Under the pieces are notes generated by a model that worked only from the letters and a program-made list of their open reading frames with translations, did not search any database and had not been told where the DNA came from. Shown here piece after piece: positions 12,009-22,777 of a DNA stretch of 64,000 bases (positions are counted from its first letter, which is position 1; the number at the start of each line of letters is the position of its first letter). The translations under genes and the position numbers were made by a program. This stretch comes from Amborella trichopoda. Its lineage: Eukaryota > Streptophyta > Magnoliopsida > Amborellales > Amborellaceae. The stretch is from positions 438,399-502,398 of the forward strand of contig NW_006499809.1 in NCBI RefSeq assembly GCF_000471905.2. The letters run 5' to 3'.

Positions 12009-13040
12009 CTAGGCTTGAAAGTTATTTCCATTCTTGATGGCCAAGTAGAACTGTCCCCGAGCGAAGGAGAGCTGTTCTTCTAGACTCCTTTCACATTTGC
12101 CCTTAGAACTAGGGGTAATGTCAGATCTGCTTGTGTGTGCAGAGTCTGAAGACGTGTTTGGGGTCGCTTGGGCGCCGACTCTTAGTGAGGTAGAAGGTCC
12201 GGCCTTTGGGAGGCTGACCTTAGTGATTGGAGTGACCTTATGGACACCCATTGTTTGCATGCAACTATATGTGCACATCTGTACTATGAATGGGTCATTG
12301 ATCGTGTGCTCTTTGAGGGATGGAATTTGACCTGCCCCGAGCAGAGTGAATAGTATGCAATGCAATTGAAGTGACTTGAGAGTCATTCTTGATAGTGGGT
12401 CTAGGTTCCAAGAGACCAAGAGTGTGTGAGGGACTCAGGGTAGCTTTTTGCTTGCCCCGAGAAGACGAACCAACGGTTAAGTCGTTAGTTATAGTTGGTG
12501 TGAAAGTGTGTCGAGTGACCTTGTGGTCCTTCGATTGAGATGGGCCAATGATTGAACTGCCAGTATGAGGTGTGTGAAATGCGATGCCGAGACAGGCAGC
12601 GCCCATGTGGATAACAGAGTTGGGGGTGACCTTCTTGGTACTCAAAGAAGCAACGGCTTTAGAAGAGATAGTTGCATGAGGAGGGGGAGTGGCCTTAGGC
12701 TTGAGACTGGTGAAGGATCCACCAGTATTTGTGAAAGCATGAGAGGTGCTGATTTTAGAACCACCCATGCATTTGGCATCAACGAACTAGCCGTTGATGT
12801 GGGTAGAGGGGGAGTAAGAGGTTTGAGAGCCCCTTCTCGCCTTAGGTTGGGCCGGAGCCTAAGTGCGAGCAGTTTGGTCTCTTCAAAAAAGAAGGAAGGG
12901 AGATGTAGCTTGAAAACCCTGACCCCCAAGGGATACTTTCACGGATGTGGGAATCATGAAGTCCCCAACCCAGTAATAAGAAGGGTTAGTAAACCACAGA
13001 GCCATTTTTTAAGTGCGGATTAAGTGGTTTGTGAGAAAAC
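12009..13040 (-). pseudogene. Leader / upstream Gag region of element 2, homologous to element 1 leader
   Basis: Open segments at 12295-12768 (157 codons, Ser/Thr/Lys-rich) and 12009-12419 in another frame. Near 12740-12840 the reading AQPKARRGSQ...HIN...DAKCMGGSK lines up with VQPRKAQGMG...DIKG...DVNRMGGAF of element 1 (16870-16975), at the same distance from the primer-binding site. An in-frame TAG interrupts it. This ties element 2 to the element 1 family. Function is unknown beyond being the 5' part of the Gag region. Confidence 0.55.
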
Positions 13041-13062
13041 CAAACCAACGATAGTGTGGCAC

Positions 13063-13083
13063 ATCCCCAACGAAGTTGTCGGT
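13063..13083 (-). promoter_or_regulatory. Primer-binding-site region of element 2 (degraded)
   Basis: Directly after the LTR end (minus strand GCCCGACCA) comes ACCGACAACTTCGTTGGGGA. This aligns with the element 1 site (TGACTCCACTGGGGAC) with an insertion and substitutions. It should be complementary to the 3' end of the priming tRNA; the match is too decayed to name the tRNA from this copy alone. Confidence 0.5.
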
Positions 13084-13536
13084 TGGTCGGGCCTGATTTC
13101 TCATCGTCCCGAGTTGGCCCAGATATAGGTGGTGAACCGGTCGGAGGAATCCTCTCTCAAACAATCACAGGCCCCATGCACGTGTGCGTACGTGTGCATG
13201 TAGTGCAGATAAGAACCAACAAAGAGAGAGATTTTAATTGATAAAGAAGCGCTTGAGCACCTACCTTGCCATGTTGGGTTCGAGGGATGCATCCGGGCAA
13301 TTCGCCCTTTAGATCGCCTTGAAAGCCCTCCGATTGTCCTTGCAGCGCGGTTTGAATTCGGCTCCCTCACTTTCCTATGCAGCACATGGATCCACACACT
13401 AAAAATAACCTTCAGCATATACTTTTTGGGGTCTCCTCCTATTGTAATATATGGTGGATTTGCGGGTCTAGTCCAACGGCTAGAGGGGTTGAGAGTGAAT
13501 AAAGAAGAAGAAGTAGAGAAGTGAAAAGAGGAAACT

Positions 13537-14472
13537 TACCCAACAATTGGGCAGCCTTCCGATGTCACCTCTCCCATGAGGTATTATAAGAGACAAGAAT
13601 GATATTAGGCTTGGAAGCCACAGGTATTTCAGGGGATTCAGTGAAGAAGTGATAAAGAAATAATGAAATTAAGGTGGATGAATGAGAGGTGAGGGCACGA
13701 GTAAGAAAGAGTGGAGTATTAGAGTGAGAGAGTTAGAGAGATGAAGGGATGAGGCAGACTTGCCTATGGCACGGGTCCGAGTCTAAGTGGGGTGGAGAGA
13801 TGATGAGAGAGATAGCTGAAGGGAGTGAGGAGGAATGGACTCGCCTATGGTGTGGTTCTATAGCTTAGGAGGTGAGGAATGGGGGTGAGATAAAATAAGA
13901 TATAGAGAGAGATGGACGGACTCGCCTATGGCATGGGTCCGTGACCTAGTGTGTATGAGAGAGAAAGAGAAATGAGAGAGTAAAAGAGGGGGGGAGATGA
14001 CAGACCCGCCTAGAGCGCGGGTCTGTGATTAGGCGAGGGGGAAAGAGTGTGCGAGGGAGAGAGATAGAAAGGGGGTAGACGGACCCACTTGTGGCACGGG
14101 TCTGTGACTTAGATGAGGTGGTGAGAGAGGGTGAGAGAGAGGAAAATAGAGAGCGGGGCAGACCCACACCATAGGCAATCCGTGACATAAACGAGGGGGT
14201 GAGAGAGGGTGAGAGATAGGAATAGAGAGACGGGTGGACCCCCTTTTGGTGTGGGTCCGTGACCTAGGCAAGAGAAAGAGAGAGTGTGAGAGAAAAGGAA
14301 AAGAGAGAGAGATAAGGGGGAAGGAAAGGAAGAAAATAAGGGAAAAGAAAGCAGAGAGAGAAAGAAAAGGCTCGAGAATTGGAGAACCTTCCAGCGTCAC
14401 CTCCACTAAGAGGTATTCTCGAAGACAAGAAAGATACTGGGCTTGGAGGCCACAAGTATCTTGGGGATTCAA
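13537..14472. repeat. Direct repeat pair bracketing a purine-rich minisatellite
   Basis: About 100 bp at 13537-13640 (GCCTTCCGATGTCACCTC...GAGGTATT...AGACAAGA...GGCTTGGAAGCCACA) recurs at 14373-14472 (ACCTTCCAGCGTCACCTC...GAGGTATT...AGACAAGA...GGCTTGGAGGCCACA), about 835 bp apart. The interval is filled by the 80-bp minisatellite. Confidence 0.85.
13745..14290. repeat. Roughly 80-bp GA-rich minisatellite
   Basis: About seven units marked by a CCTATGGCACGGGTCCG-like phrase near 13761, 13842, 13925, 14009, 14087, 14166 (very diverged) and 14241 (spacing 75-84 bp), each followed by a GAGAGA-rich tail. The long frames across it, on both strands, are low-complexity artefacts. Confidence 0.85.
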
Positions 14473-14531
14473 GAGAGTGTGGTCTGTAGTTATACACTGT
14501 CAAGAGAGTGTGGTCCGTAGTTATACATTGT
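14470..14531. repeat. 31-bp tandem duplication
   Basis: Two copies of a 31-bp unit (CAAGAGAGTGTGGTCTGTAG... and CAAGAGAGTGTGGTCCGTAG...) starting at 14470 and 14501, differing at about two positions. Confidence 0.9.
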
Positions 14532-14737
14532 CTAGACTTCAAGACCAAAGTCAAGAGCACTCTGGAGGATTCTAGATAGTGAGGATTTCAATTCTAGACT
14601 GTTGAGAAATCACATCCGAAGCTGGAATGTGAAGTTTGCAGTTCTAAACTATCGGAAAATCACTTCTGAAGAACCTCGTGAGAGCTATCCAAGTTTAGAA
14701 AGATAAATAGAGTATGAGAGAAATAGATTTATAAGAG

Positions 14738-14742
14738 ATGAG
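14738..14742. repeat. Target-site duplication of element 1, left copy
   Basis: ATGAG directly before the 5' LTR start (TGGTATAC). The identical ATGAG at 27837-27841 follows the 3' LTR end (CCCGACCA). Five bases is the usual length for Ty3/gypsy integrase. Confidence 0.88.
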
Positions 14743-15821
14743 TGGTATACATCATTTTTGACGTACCTACATATCCCACATGAATAAGGAGAGAGACGAT
14801 AGCAACTTGGTCCTGTTGATACTCAAAACACTGATGGACCAAAGTTGTGCCGCGAAATAAGTCTCGAACCAGGCAACCAGGGAGGAATGTTATCACGTTG
14901 AAGAGATATATTACAACTGCAATGTCGCAGTGTGGTTTCACTGAACCAGTTCCCAATCATGAAGACTACAACATCGCATCTCGAGATGCACCTCAAGAAC
15001 CCACAGTACCTTCACCTAGAACCAGAAAAAGTTCAGACTTTGACATATTCTAGATCTCACCAGCCCCGTCATTTTGACCTAGGGCATGCACTGTGGCACA
15101 ACCCAAAGTCAAACTTCTTTTATAAAGAAGGTGACGATAAAATCAGAACAATCAAGGTTTTATGAAGAAGACTTCTCAAACCTCATGAAGCATAGCTCGA
15201 AATCCGTGCATGAGATCATCACAAGGACGAGTTCAATGCAACCACCTCGCGAAGAGCTGCAAACTGGTATAACTATTGCACTTGGTACAAGGCTAGATAA
15301 GTGCAAATCCCCGGCTTACTGGAAAAGCAAACCCTCTCGGTCGCTGAAATCCTTTTTTTTGGTGACCTCTCAATTGGGAAATACTACAAATGAAGACCAA
15401 AACAGACCAAACATGGTGCAAAATGACTATGAAAGTCTCCTCTTTCACATGCAAGCAAAACAAAGACTCAGAGCATCACAGGTCAAAGGGCATTAGTGAT
15501 CGAAGTTCATGAACCTGGCCAGACTTCCACCACGTGCGAAAAGGCTGCCTCAGCATCACTAAAGGGCATCAAAATGCTCCAAATCAAACAAGCATCGAGG
15601 ATATAACAACAAATCGGCTGAACTATCGCTCAAAGTCCACGAAAATGCTTCCAAGATCTGGCAATGGCGGGAGGACCCTCAAGCAAGGATGGTTTCATTA
15701 TTAGCATAAAAGGTCTTAAGGGCATTTTGATCATTGCACCTAATTTTGGGATTTTATTTTAATTCATTTAATTGTAATTAAGCTTTGTGTTTTAGTGTTC
15801 ACCCTTGTTTGGTGAATCCTC

Positions 15822-15829
15822 TATATAAG
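15822..15829 (+). promoter_or_regulatory. TATA box of the element 1 5' LTR
   Basis: TATATAAG, matched by TATATAAG at the same place in the 3' LTR and by a TATATAGG-type box on the minus strand of the element 2 LTR near 28435. Transcription would start about 30 bp downstream, near 15852, defining the U3/R boundary. Confidence 0.7.
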
Positions 15830-16205
15830 CAAACTTAACTCACTTGTGAGGGGTGTATTATTGAGTATTCTTCATTGCTAAAAATAGAGGGTTAACACTT
15901 ATTTTCACTCGTCTTTTGCTTCTTAACCCTTAATCTGATCGAGAGGAGAGAAAAAACATTTCTAGGGATAAAACATCTCTGCCCGCACGACCACATTCTC
16001 TTTCTTTATCATGCCGGATCATATCCCGTGCTCTCTCTCTTCTCCTCTACGCATCATCTGCCCCAAGCAGCAGCCTGTACCCGCTAGGGATGCGTAGTCA
16101 CGAGCAAGCCCGCTAGTGCTCATCCTCGGTTTCTCTCGCACCCTCCTAAGCCAGTTTCCCTTCAAGAGGGAACCATCACTAAAGGGGGATAATCATGCCC
16201 CATTG

Positions 16206-16223
16206 CAGTTGCACGAGAGAGAG

Positions 16224-16267
<44 letters not shown>

Positions 16268-16384
16268 GTACGTACGTACGTAGAGTACGTCCGTACGTAC
16301 CGAACCGACTAGTCGACACGAACAACGAAGAGACGTCGTTCGTAGTAGTTACGTTACGTAAGGTNNNNNNNNNNNNNNNNNNNN
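16206..16384. other. GA microsatellite, suspicious ACGT-rich tract and 20-base gap
   Basis: A (GA)n tract (16206-16265) passes into ACGTACGTACGTACG-type sequence and then into sequence with no counterpart in the 3' LTR before the N run at 16365-16384; (GA)n resumes afterwards. The 3' LTR has only (GA)n here (27493-27515). The ACGT tract is probably a sequencing artefact and not genomic DNA. Confidence 0.7.
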
Positions 16385-16685
16385 GAGAGAGAGAGAGGAG
16401 ACCTTTGGACCTTAAGAGAGTCCCTGTCCAAACCGCATTGGCAGACAACAAGAGAGCTTCGTGATTGTTCTAAGAGGGTGAACCACCTGAGTGTGTTCCA
16501 AGAACCCCAAGCGGCGAGGCAAGGTGCAAGGGAACATCCCACGCCATAAAATCTCTGTCGTTGTTGGTTCCTATCCATGCAGAGGAGAGCCCACTCGCTC
16601 GCGCATTCAGAGAGAGGGCCTTCCACCCTATGCGTGCCACACTGGCCGGAGTGAGGATCGGGGTGAAGAGCAGGCCCTGACCAAC

Positions 16686-16704
16686 TAGTGACTCCACTGG
16701 GGAC
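16686..16704 (+). promoter_or_regulatory. Primer-binding site of element 1, tRNA-Arg type
   Basis: TAGTGACTCCACTGGGGAC lies two bases after the LTR end. It resembles the TGGCGACTCCRCTGGGGA type of site, which pairs with the CGGAGTCGCCA 3' end of a plant tRNA-Arg and is known from Ogre/Tat-lineage elements. The first bases are mutated (TAGT in place of TGGC). The tRNA assignment is from family knowledge. Confidence 0.65.
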
Positions 16705-16718
16705 ACATCACCCTATCA

Positions 16719-17290
16719 TTGGCTCGGACTGTTTTCAAGTACCAACCTCCTCTTTTTCTCTTTCAAATTACAATGGGATCCCAATATCCCTCCTTTGTCC
16801 AGATTGGGGATTTCTACATCCCCATCTTTGTGACATTACCTGTGGAGAGCGGCCTGGCTGACACTGCTTTCCTAGTCCAACCTAGGAAAGCTCAGGGCAT
16901 GGGCACTCAAGTTCCTCGCCACTCCTCCTCTGACATCAAAGGGAAATCCCTTGATGTCAATCGCATGGGTGGTGCTTTCCCCACTCCTTTGCCCTGTCAC
17001 TGGTGGGCATCCCGCCAGTCACAAACTCCAACGTGGTCCTCAAAGCACTACTCCTCTTCACTCGGTGGGCCCTAACAAGGCCACCGCCTTTGTGGGTAAC
17101 CAAAAGGTAACCCTGCCTATATCGCACAAGGAAATCCTCAACACCGGTAGGTCCCTGTACACTCCACACTCTGGCAGTTTCTACACTATCCCGCGTGGCA
17201 TGCCAATCACCATGCACACCCACATACATCATCATTGATGGTGTAACTGTCACTGTGATGAGTCGGGGCAGGCGAAAGCCCACCACACTC
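16719..17290 (+). pseudogene. Leader / upstream Gag region of element 1
   Basis: An open frame of 118 codons begins 14 bp after the primer-binding site (16719-17075) and continues in another frame (16951-17238). The segment VQPRKAQGMG...DIKG...DVNRMGGAF has a counterpart in element 2 (12740-12840 minus), showing that it is a conserved part of the family. I do not recognise a domain; it is probably the N-terminal part of the Gag polyprotein or a short ORF upstream of it. Confidence 0.5.
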
Positions 17291-17399
17291 CCCTCAACTA
17301 CTTCGGGTTTCTTCCAATCTTAACGTAACACACATGGTCCTAAGACCACCCATCTCATGCATGCTAGCTCTGCAGCTCGAGGCAACCCAAGGCTGTGAC

Positions 17400-19260
17400 T
17401 AAACAAGAACACGACTTTCAAGGCAATCGATAGTCTCATGAACAAATACACCTGCATGCTGGAGGCCTATGGCCTCCTAAATTGAACAGGTGAGTACTGT
17501 CAATGCCCAGCCCCCTACTTCAAGAGGGGTCGGACTTAGAACCACCCCAAACACCACTATGGATCGTGCACACACATGCAGGTCTAGGGAAGCTGGCGAT
17601 GTGAAAGGGAAACAAGCATCAACCATTCCCCCGATTACTCCAAATCCGCTCGCTACGTGGCACTCGAAGAAGTTCCCTTCGAGCACCATCCTCTCTACCC
17701 CTCCTTCCATGCAGTCACGAGCCAGCCCTCGGGGCAGAGATCGAGATAGGAGGACTCCTTCTGCGATAACCACTCAGCCTCCTCCTCCTTTAGATAACCC
17801 TCAGCCACCAAGGCCACCTACGAACTCCCTCCTTTCGAGGCATCAAACTCTGCTCGAATTGATTAGCTTTGCTCGCTTGTTCCTCGAGCAGGCTTGTCAA
17901 GAAAGAAAACTCTCTTCTAGAGCCGCCACATGGAGAACAGGAAAAACCTCAGCCTCCCCCTCTCGCCCAAGCTTCGAGACCTCCAAATCCCCATGTCTCT
18001 CTTGAGGACCAGCCCAATGTAGCCTCCCAGGCAATGTCATCAATGTTCACACAAGAGGACATGCAATAGATGATCAATAAAAGCATCTAAGGCTTATAGG
18101 CATTGAAAACACAAGAAAGTGTTTCATACCAGAAGCCTTATCCGCCTTATATTGATCAAATTCCTTTCCTTATCGGGTACCAAAAGGGGAGATTACCGTT
18201 ATTCAATGGCACGGGTTTGCCCCAGCAGCACATGGCCCATTTCATGTCCACATGCCAAGAGCCCTCCTCGGACCCCAGACTACTACTCTGACAGTCTATA
18301 GAAACTCTCATTGGGCCCGCTTTCAAGTGGTACGCCCGCCTGCCGCCCCACTGAATCCACTCCTAGAGAGAGATGGAGCAGCTATTTTATAAACGTTTCT
18401 ACAAAGAAAAGCTGGATGTTCATGCCATAGAGCTCAAAATCTAGACGAGTCAGTGGCCAACACATCCAGAGGTGGAGAGATCTTGCGATGTGCCAAAGCA
18501 ACCCCATGAGCGAGATTGAGGCTGTATAAACATGCATAAGGAACATGAGAAAAGAAATTTCCTTACATGTTGAAGCCTCCAACCCCATCACTTTCTCCAA
18601 AATGATTGCTAAAGCTGCTAAGATCGAGAGTCTATTGAGACATCATGGAGGAGATCAAGCCCAAACCTCAGGGGGAGGTCAGACCCGGGGCAATAGGTCT
18701 AACCCTCGCGCTAACCAACAAAAGAATCTAATTAGCCCGGTGGTAACGACCACCTCTTCACCAGTATCTAATGTGGCTTCTCTATCAAAATTAGATACCT
18801 CTCGGGGAATGCAGCCAAAAAATAAGGGGGGACGCAGCAGCAGCCCCCTCAGAAACAAAATTATAACAAAGCACACCCCTCACACAGAGGTATTTTCAAA
18901 CTGAAGAGTTCCAGTGGAGACTGAATACACAATATAGCTTCGACAAGGAATGGGTACCAATCCCCTTGATGAGGCGGATTGAGTAGGATATGGTGGTCCT
19001 TCCTGCCATCAAAAAGCTGGACTAGGCGGAACTCATAAGCCAACCCAGCTACTGCGCCTATCACCAAACGCTAGGCCATCTGGTGCAGGACTTCATTTAG
19101 CAAAAGAATACATTGAGTCCTTAATCCAAAAAGGGAAAATCAACCCGAAAGACCTCAAGAAGGCTTTTGAAACTCCAGAAGCTTCCCATATGGTCACAGT
19201 CAAGGAGGACTCGGCAGACGATGCCCCCATACCAGGACTATCTCCGCACCTACCCTCTTT
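17400..19260 (+). pseudogene. Gag of element 1 (broken)
   Basis: In order: a leader with MNKYTCMLEAYGLL (about 17435), a proline-rich stretch open over 171 codons (17490-18005), PYIDQIPFLIGYQKGRLPLF (18133-18192), the capsid motifs QQHMAHFMS and FKWYARLPPH (18320-18350), LFYKRFYKEKLDV, then FSKMIAKAAKIESLLRHHGG (18594-18653). A zinc-knuckle remnant (19053-19094) reads CX2HX4H with the last Cys replaced by Phe. It is followed by a one-base frame change into KEYIESLIQKGKI. Stops interrupt the capsid domain, so no full-length Gag can be made. The order and motifs match Tat-type Gag. Confidence 0.85.
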
Positions 19261-20302
19261 GACATAATGGTACAACACAAGATGATAGCCCCTTGCGTGC
19301 CCAAGAGACGAAGGCATACTGTCCAAAGAAATCACGACTCTTAGTGCCGTTATCATCAACTAAAGGCGCACGATTTTATCTACTGCTTTAGATTCTGATC
19401 CATCTTAGAAAGGTATCAAAAAGGTGGCAAGATAATCCTAACTAACGGGCAGTCAACGCCTCCGGTGGAAACTCATGAAGCTGAAGTCCCACAACAGAGG
19501 GAGGCCGAGCAAGCTCGAGGTCCTATCTCTAGTACCTCAAAACCACCCCCTGCCTGTGCCCCTATTGGAGCTCCCATACCATGGGAAGTATGTCACGGGT
19601 GCGGAAAACTAAAAACATCAGAAGGGAGGCTATTCTCTAAGAAGATATGGTGCCCGCTCCCTCAGCTCAATAGCTTTGGTCACCCACCAAAAAGAGGAAA
19701 AAACAAAATTGCTTAGCGATGCAAGGTAGCGGTTTTGAATCGCGTCGACACCCTGTTGAGGTATGATGCGCTCTCCCCCTTCCTACCTTGCATGACTTCA
19801 TCTCAAGGAAAACTCTCTTTGCTGAGGGAGGTCAATACATTAATGCAAGCACCCGCCAGGGTGTACCCCATGCGGGTGAGAAACCTTAAAAGCATGCCCT
19901 ACTAGCAATCTCGAAGGCAAGACTCTAAACTCGCCTCCCTATAGTCAGGATGGTATGACTTTAAACCTACTTCTTAAAAAAAAAAAAAAATGCAAACGTC
20001 TTGAACGAAAACCCCAGTGGACATTCACGACAACCATGAAGGTGAGGAACAATCACGAAAACCCCAGTAGGCTTTTGCGTTCATCCCCTCATTTCCTTTC
20101 TAATAAAGGTGGGGGACAAAGTTTGAGGCAGGAGCGCAGAAAGCAAAATATCAATGGACTAAGCATAGAGTCAAGAAATTGAAGAAGAAAGATAACCATC
20201 TTATTCACACGATAGAAGGTTACAAAATTTTGGCGGGCTTTTAAAGTCCGCAGGAAAAAAAAAAAAATTGTCGAGGGCCTCCTGCATCTTCTCCTTCAGT
20301 TC
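19261..20302. other. Element 1 internal region without recognisable coding
   Basis: Where protease and reverse transcriptase would begin, there is only one 83-codon frame (19465-19716) with a Pro-rich start and a lone CHGCGK motif, and nothing resembling pol. A poly-A run lies at 19976-19989 and another at 20255-20267. The absence of pol here is the main reason for calling the element non-autonomous. Confidence 0.6.
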
Positions 20303-21551
20303 CTACACCCCCTCCAGTGCAGCCCATACTTGCTCCTTACCACGAGCAATGTCCTGGGTGACTGACTCGGACAAAACAGTCACTGTCGTCACTTCAGAGC
20401 TCGACCGCTCTAATCTACAAGATATCGTGGCCATCACCTCCCGATACCGCTGTCGACGGTCTTTCGAGTCAGTCATGTGGGCTTGCAACCAAGCGATCTC
20501 ATCTTTCGCATTTAAAATCTTTTGAGATATCTCCGCCTCTTCCTTCATGAGGTGGGCTTGGCGCAAAGCAATCCACTTCTTCTTTGCCTCCCGACCCTCA
20601 ACGAGAGCTTGCTGGTTGACCAACTTCACTCGCAAAGAGGCCAGGTCCACCTCATAAGCCACCCACATAATAGTTTCGCGTGAGAGGGCCTCAACACTCC
20701 AACCAGCAAAACTTCGTAGCAACTCTTCTAGCAAGCCAAAGGTCCCCTCATCATCATACACAGCCTTTGATTCAACTGTGCAGAACTTAACAACCTCAAG
20801 CTCCCCTTTGAGGTTCAAAAGAGGACACTCCTTAAGCCCTTGGAGGCCCGCACGAACCATGCGCCTCACTGTGAGTGCCTTAAAGTTCGGCGCTGATGGA
20901 ACAGGACCTGCGGAACCAGCAGAAGCAAGTGGCGGGACGTTAAACGCCGGCCTCTCATCCACGAGGGCCAAAGATTCAAGAAGGACGGTGTGGCATTCGG
21001 ACGGGGACTCTACAGCTTGCAATACCAATCCTGACACCTCTGAAATTGCCTGCCCCACAGGCTCTACCCCGCCTATAATGCCTGGGACGGAAGTCACTGA
21101 GGCCGTCGTGCCAGCTCCGGGGACTCCCCCTTCAGCCTCAACGTCCATCGACATCGACGTCAAAGGGGACGAGGGTCGAATCCCCATAAGCCTCTACTCT
21201 AGCGCACTTGGCACCAGGAGCAGTAGGCGACGCACCTGCAACGGATGAGTCCCTCTTTCTCATATGGGTACTCTTCTGATAGACTAGGGGGGCCAATTGG
21301 GAGCCCTCAAGCCCTTTACTTCTTCCTCCCTCTCGCCTCTCCTCCTGTACTCCTAAGGGGACACTTCCCGATCCCAGCTCATGGGGCAAAGGGTCCACAT
21401 CTAGGATTTCCACTGCAGAAGAAGAGTCAGAAACAAAGAAAAGGGTTACCCCAAAAACAAGAGAAACAACACTGTGACCATGCCAAGGGCACACTGGAGC
21501 AAATAAAGAAGCAACACTACCTGGAGGAGGAGTCGAACGGGTGTCAGCCAT
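20303..21551 (-). CDS. Antisense extra gene of element 1, coiled-coil protein
   Basis: A minus-strand gene opposing gag. The preferred start is ATG-GCT at 21551 (ACTATGGC context). Exon 1 gives MADTRSTPPP, then a 108-bp GT-AG intron (21413-21520), then VEILDVDPLP and a Ser/Gly-rich region. A frame change near 21170 leads into a 294-codon open segment (20303-21187). Its C-terminal third is charged and helical (EGREAKKKWIALRQAHLMKE...NAKDEIAWLQAHM), likely a coiled coil. No enzymatic motif is visible. A TATA box lies upstream (21704-21713). Extra antisense genes in Tat-lineage elements are known; which type this is, and its function, I cannot tell. One frameshift makes it probably inactive now. 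Confidence 0.6.
21413..21520 (-). other. Predicted intron in the antisense gene
   Basis: On the minus strand the donor is CCAG|GTAGTG (21520) and the acceptor is TTCTTCTGCAG|TGG (21413), with a pyrimidine-rich tail and a CTGAC branch-like motif shortly before it. The length of 108 bp keeps frame either way. The peptide it would encode if retained is hydrophobic and unlike its flanks. Confidence 0.5.
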
Positions 21552-21703
21552 AGTCATTGACAAGGGCGACGAAGGGTAGCAAGGGTCTCAACTCAAAAAA
21601 GGCGACGGTAAAAGGGAACACAAGTAAAAGACAAAATAGAAATTAGGGTTTTTACTCTAGATAAAAACCCTAGTAAAATGAAGACTGCCCCTGCGCACCT
21701 CCT

Positions 21704-21713
21704 TTTTATAAAG
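21704..21713 (-). promoter_or_regulatory. TATA box of the antisense gene
   Basis: CTTTATAAAA on the minus strand. Expected start of transcription is near 21680, giving a leader of about 115-130 bases before the ATG at 21551. The leader includes AAAACCCTAATTTC, a pyrimidine/AAACCCTA-type stretch common in plant 5' leaders. Confidence 0.55.
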
Positions 21714-21719
21714 CCAAAG

Positions 21720-22770
21720 AGAAGCGAAGGACGGCGTATCATGCAAAACCGATGGCATGACACGTGGCCCAATCAAGAGGAAATACCAGTAGCACATTGA
21801 ACGACACATCGTGTAAAAATGGGGTGCGAAAGCACAACCGACGTGTGAATCAAAGCGCAGCATAAGTGAAACATTGCGTGACTCAGAGGTATGAAAGTAT
21901 GAATAGCACGCGACGCAACGCGCCACACTTCTGAAAGATCACGCTCCATCCCGGGAAGGCACAAAAAGGACGCGCCATCAAAACATCATGCAATCTCGAT
22001 GACACCACTCTCATGTAGCATTTACTGCCCTGCATGCGCTACCCCGTTCACCAACGGCGAGACGCCGCTCAAATACGCAATTTTCCCCTCAAGCCCACAT
22101 GAATCTCGAGCCCACTCAAAAGCTCGCCACCTACCCGTATGCTGCCACACTAGATGAGCAAGTGAACCGCGTTCCTTGCGCCACTTGCACACATAGGACC
22201 CTCCGCAGTAAAAAAAAAACATTTCGAGGTCCTCGTGAAAATAAAAAATGGCACATACCCCAAGGATGGAGACGAAAACCCGCAAGGGCGTCTCAACCAT
22301 CCAAACCAATGCAAGAGACAGTTGCCTCACGGGCAGATGAGCATCTTACAGACCTTTTCTTATCCTCACCATCAACAGGGATAAGAACAGAGTTCAACAA
22401 AAATAAGATGAAGCAAACCATGGGAAAAGTAAGCATGCAAAGCAATGGAGGAGAGTTCAATGCAAGGGGAGATTTATTTCATGAACAAAAAGGATTACAA
22501 AATAATTGTTATAGCAAATCTGTAATTCCTAAAAGTACATCCGTTTTAAAATAAATTCACTCCCTTCAAAAGCCCTGCTGCCTTCTCACGATGGTAGTGG
22601 CTCATAAAGAGGCGGCATCCTTCTCTTCAAGTAAGACTTGAAAATAATTAGCAGCGCCTCTTCCTCTTGCATGCCCCCTGGTGATGGCGAAGAGCCAGAA
22701 GTTGGTTACCCGAGTAGTAACAAGAAAAAGCCCGAGCAAGAAGGCCTTGCTCTTCATACCAATAGTTCAC
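21720..22770. other. Upstream flank of the antisense gene, no gene seen
   Basis: The longest frames (151 codons plus at 22099, 102 codons minus at 22022) overlap each other and show no motif. A GACGAAAACCCGCAAGGGCG phrase near 22269 is echoed near 23890 (GTGAAAACCCGCGAGGGAG), a phrase familiar from 3' untranslated regions of Tat-type elements. Confidence 0.4.
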
Positions 22771-22777
22771 CCAAGTG

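Larger units (their letters stand above)
13084..14742 (-). mobile_element. 5' LTR of element 2, U5 side
   Basis: On the minus strand the last 280-360 bp (13084 to about 13440) align with U5 of element 1: TTCAAACCGCGCTGCAAGGAC / TCCAAACCGCATTGGCAGAC, then AATCTCTCTCTTTGTTGGTTC / AATCTCTCTCGTTGCTGGTTC, then GATTGTTTGAGAGAGG, ending GGCCCGACCA. The remainder (13440-14742) is mostly GA-rich minisatellite and a flanking duplication, interpreted as expansion within the LTR. It continues on the far side of element 1 at 27837. Confidence 0.65.
14743..16683 (+). repeat. 5' LTR of element 1
   Basis: Starts TGGTATACATC, ends CCCTGACCA, and aligns along its length with the 3' LTR. It contains the TATA box (15822-15829), a CT-rich tract near 16030, a GA microsatellite and a 20-base gap of N. 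Relative to the 3' LTR it lacks about 150 bp near 14915. Short frames inside it are not genes. Confidence 0.9.

Noticed and set aside
14029-14575. Overlapping frames of 98-147 codons on both strands.
   Set aside because: They lie in the GA-rich minisatellite; low complexity, open on both strands at once.
16264-16364. An insertion or novel motif rich in ACGT in the 5' LTR.
   Set aside because: More simply explained as a sequencing artefact next to the gap; the sister LTR lacks it.
19600-19720. CHGCGK motif as a zinc finger or start of pol.
   Set aside because: Too short, no partner Cys/His at fitting spacing and no pol motif downstream.
20778-21248. A 156-codon plus frame opposite the antisense gene.
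   Set aside because: Shadow frame; the minus strand has promoter, intron and coiled coil.
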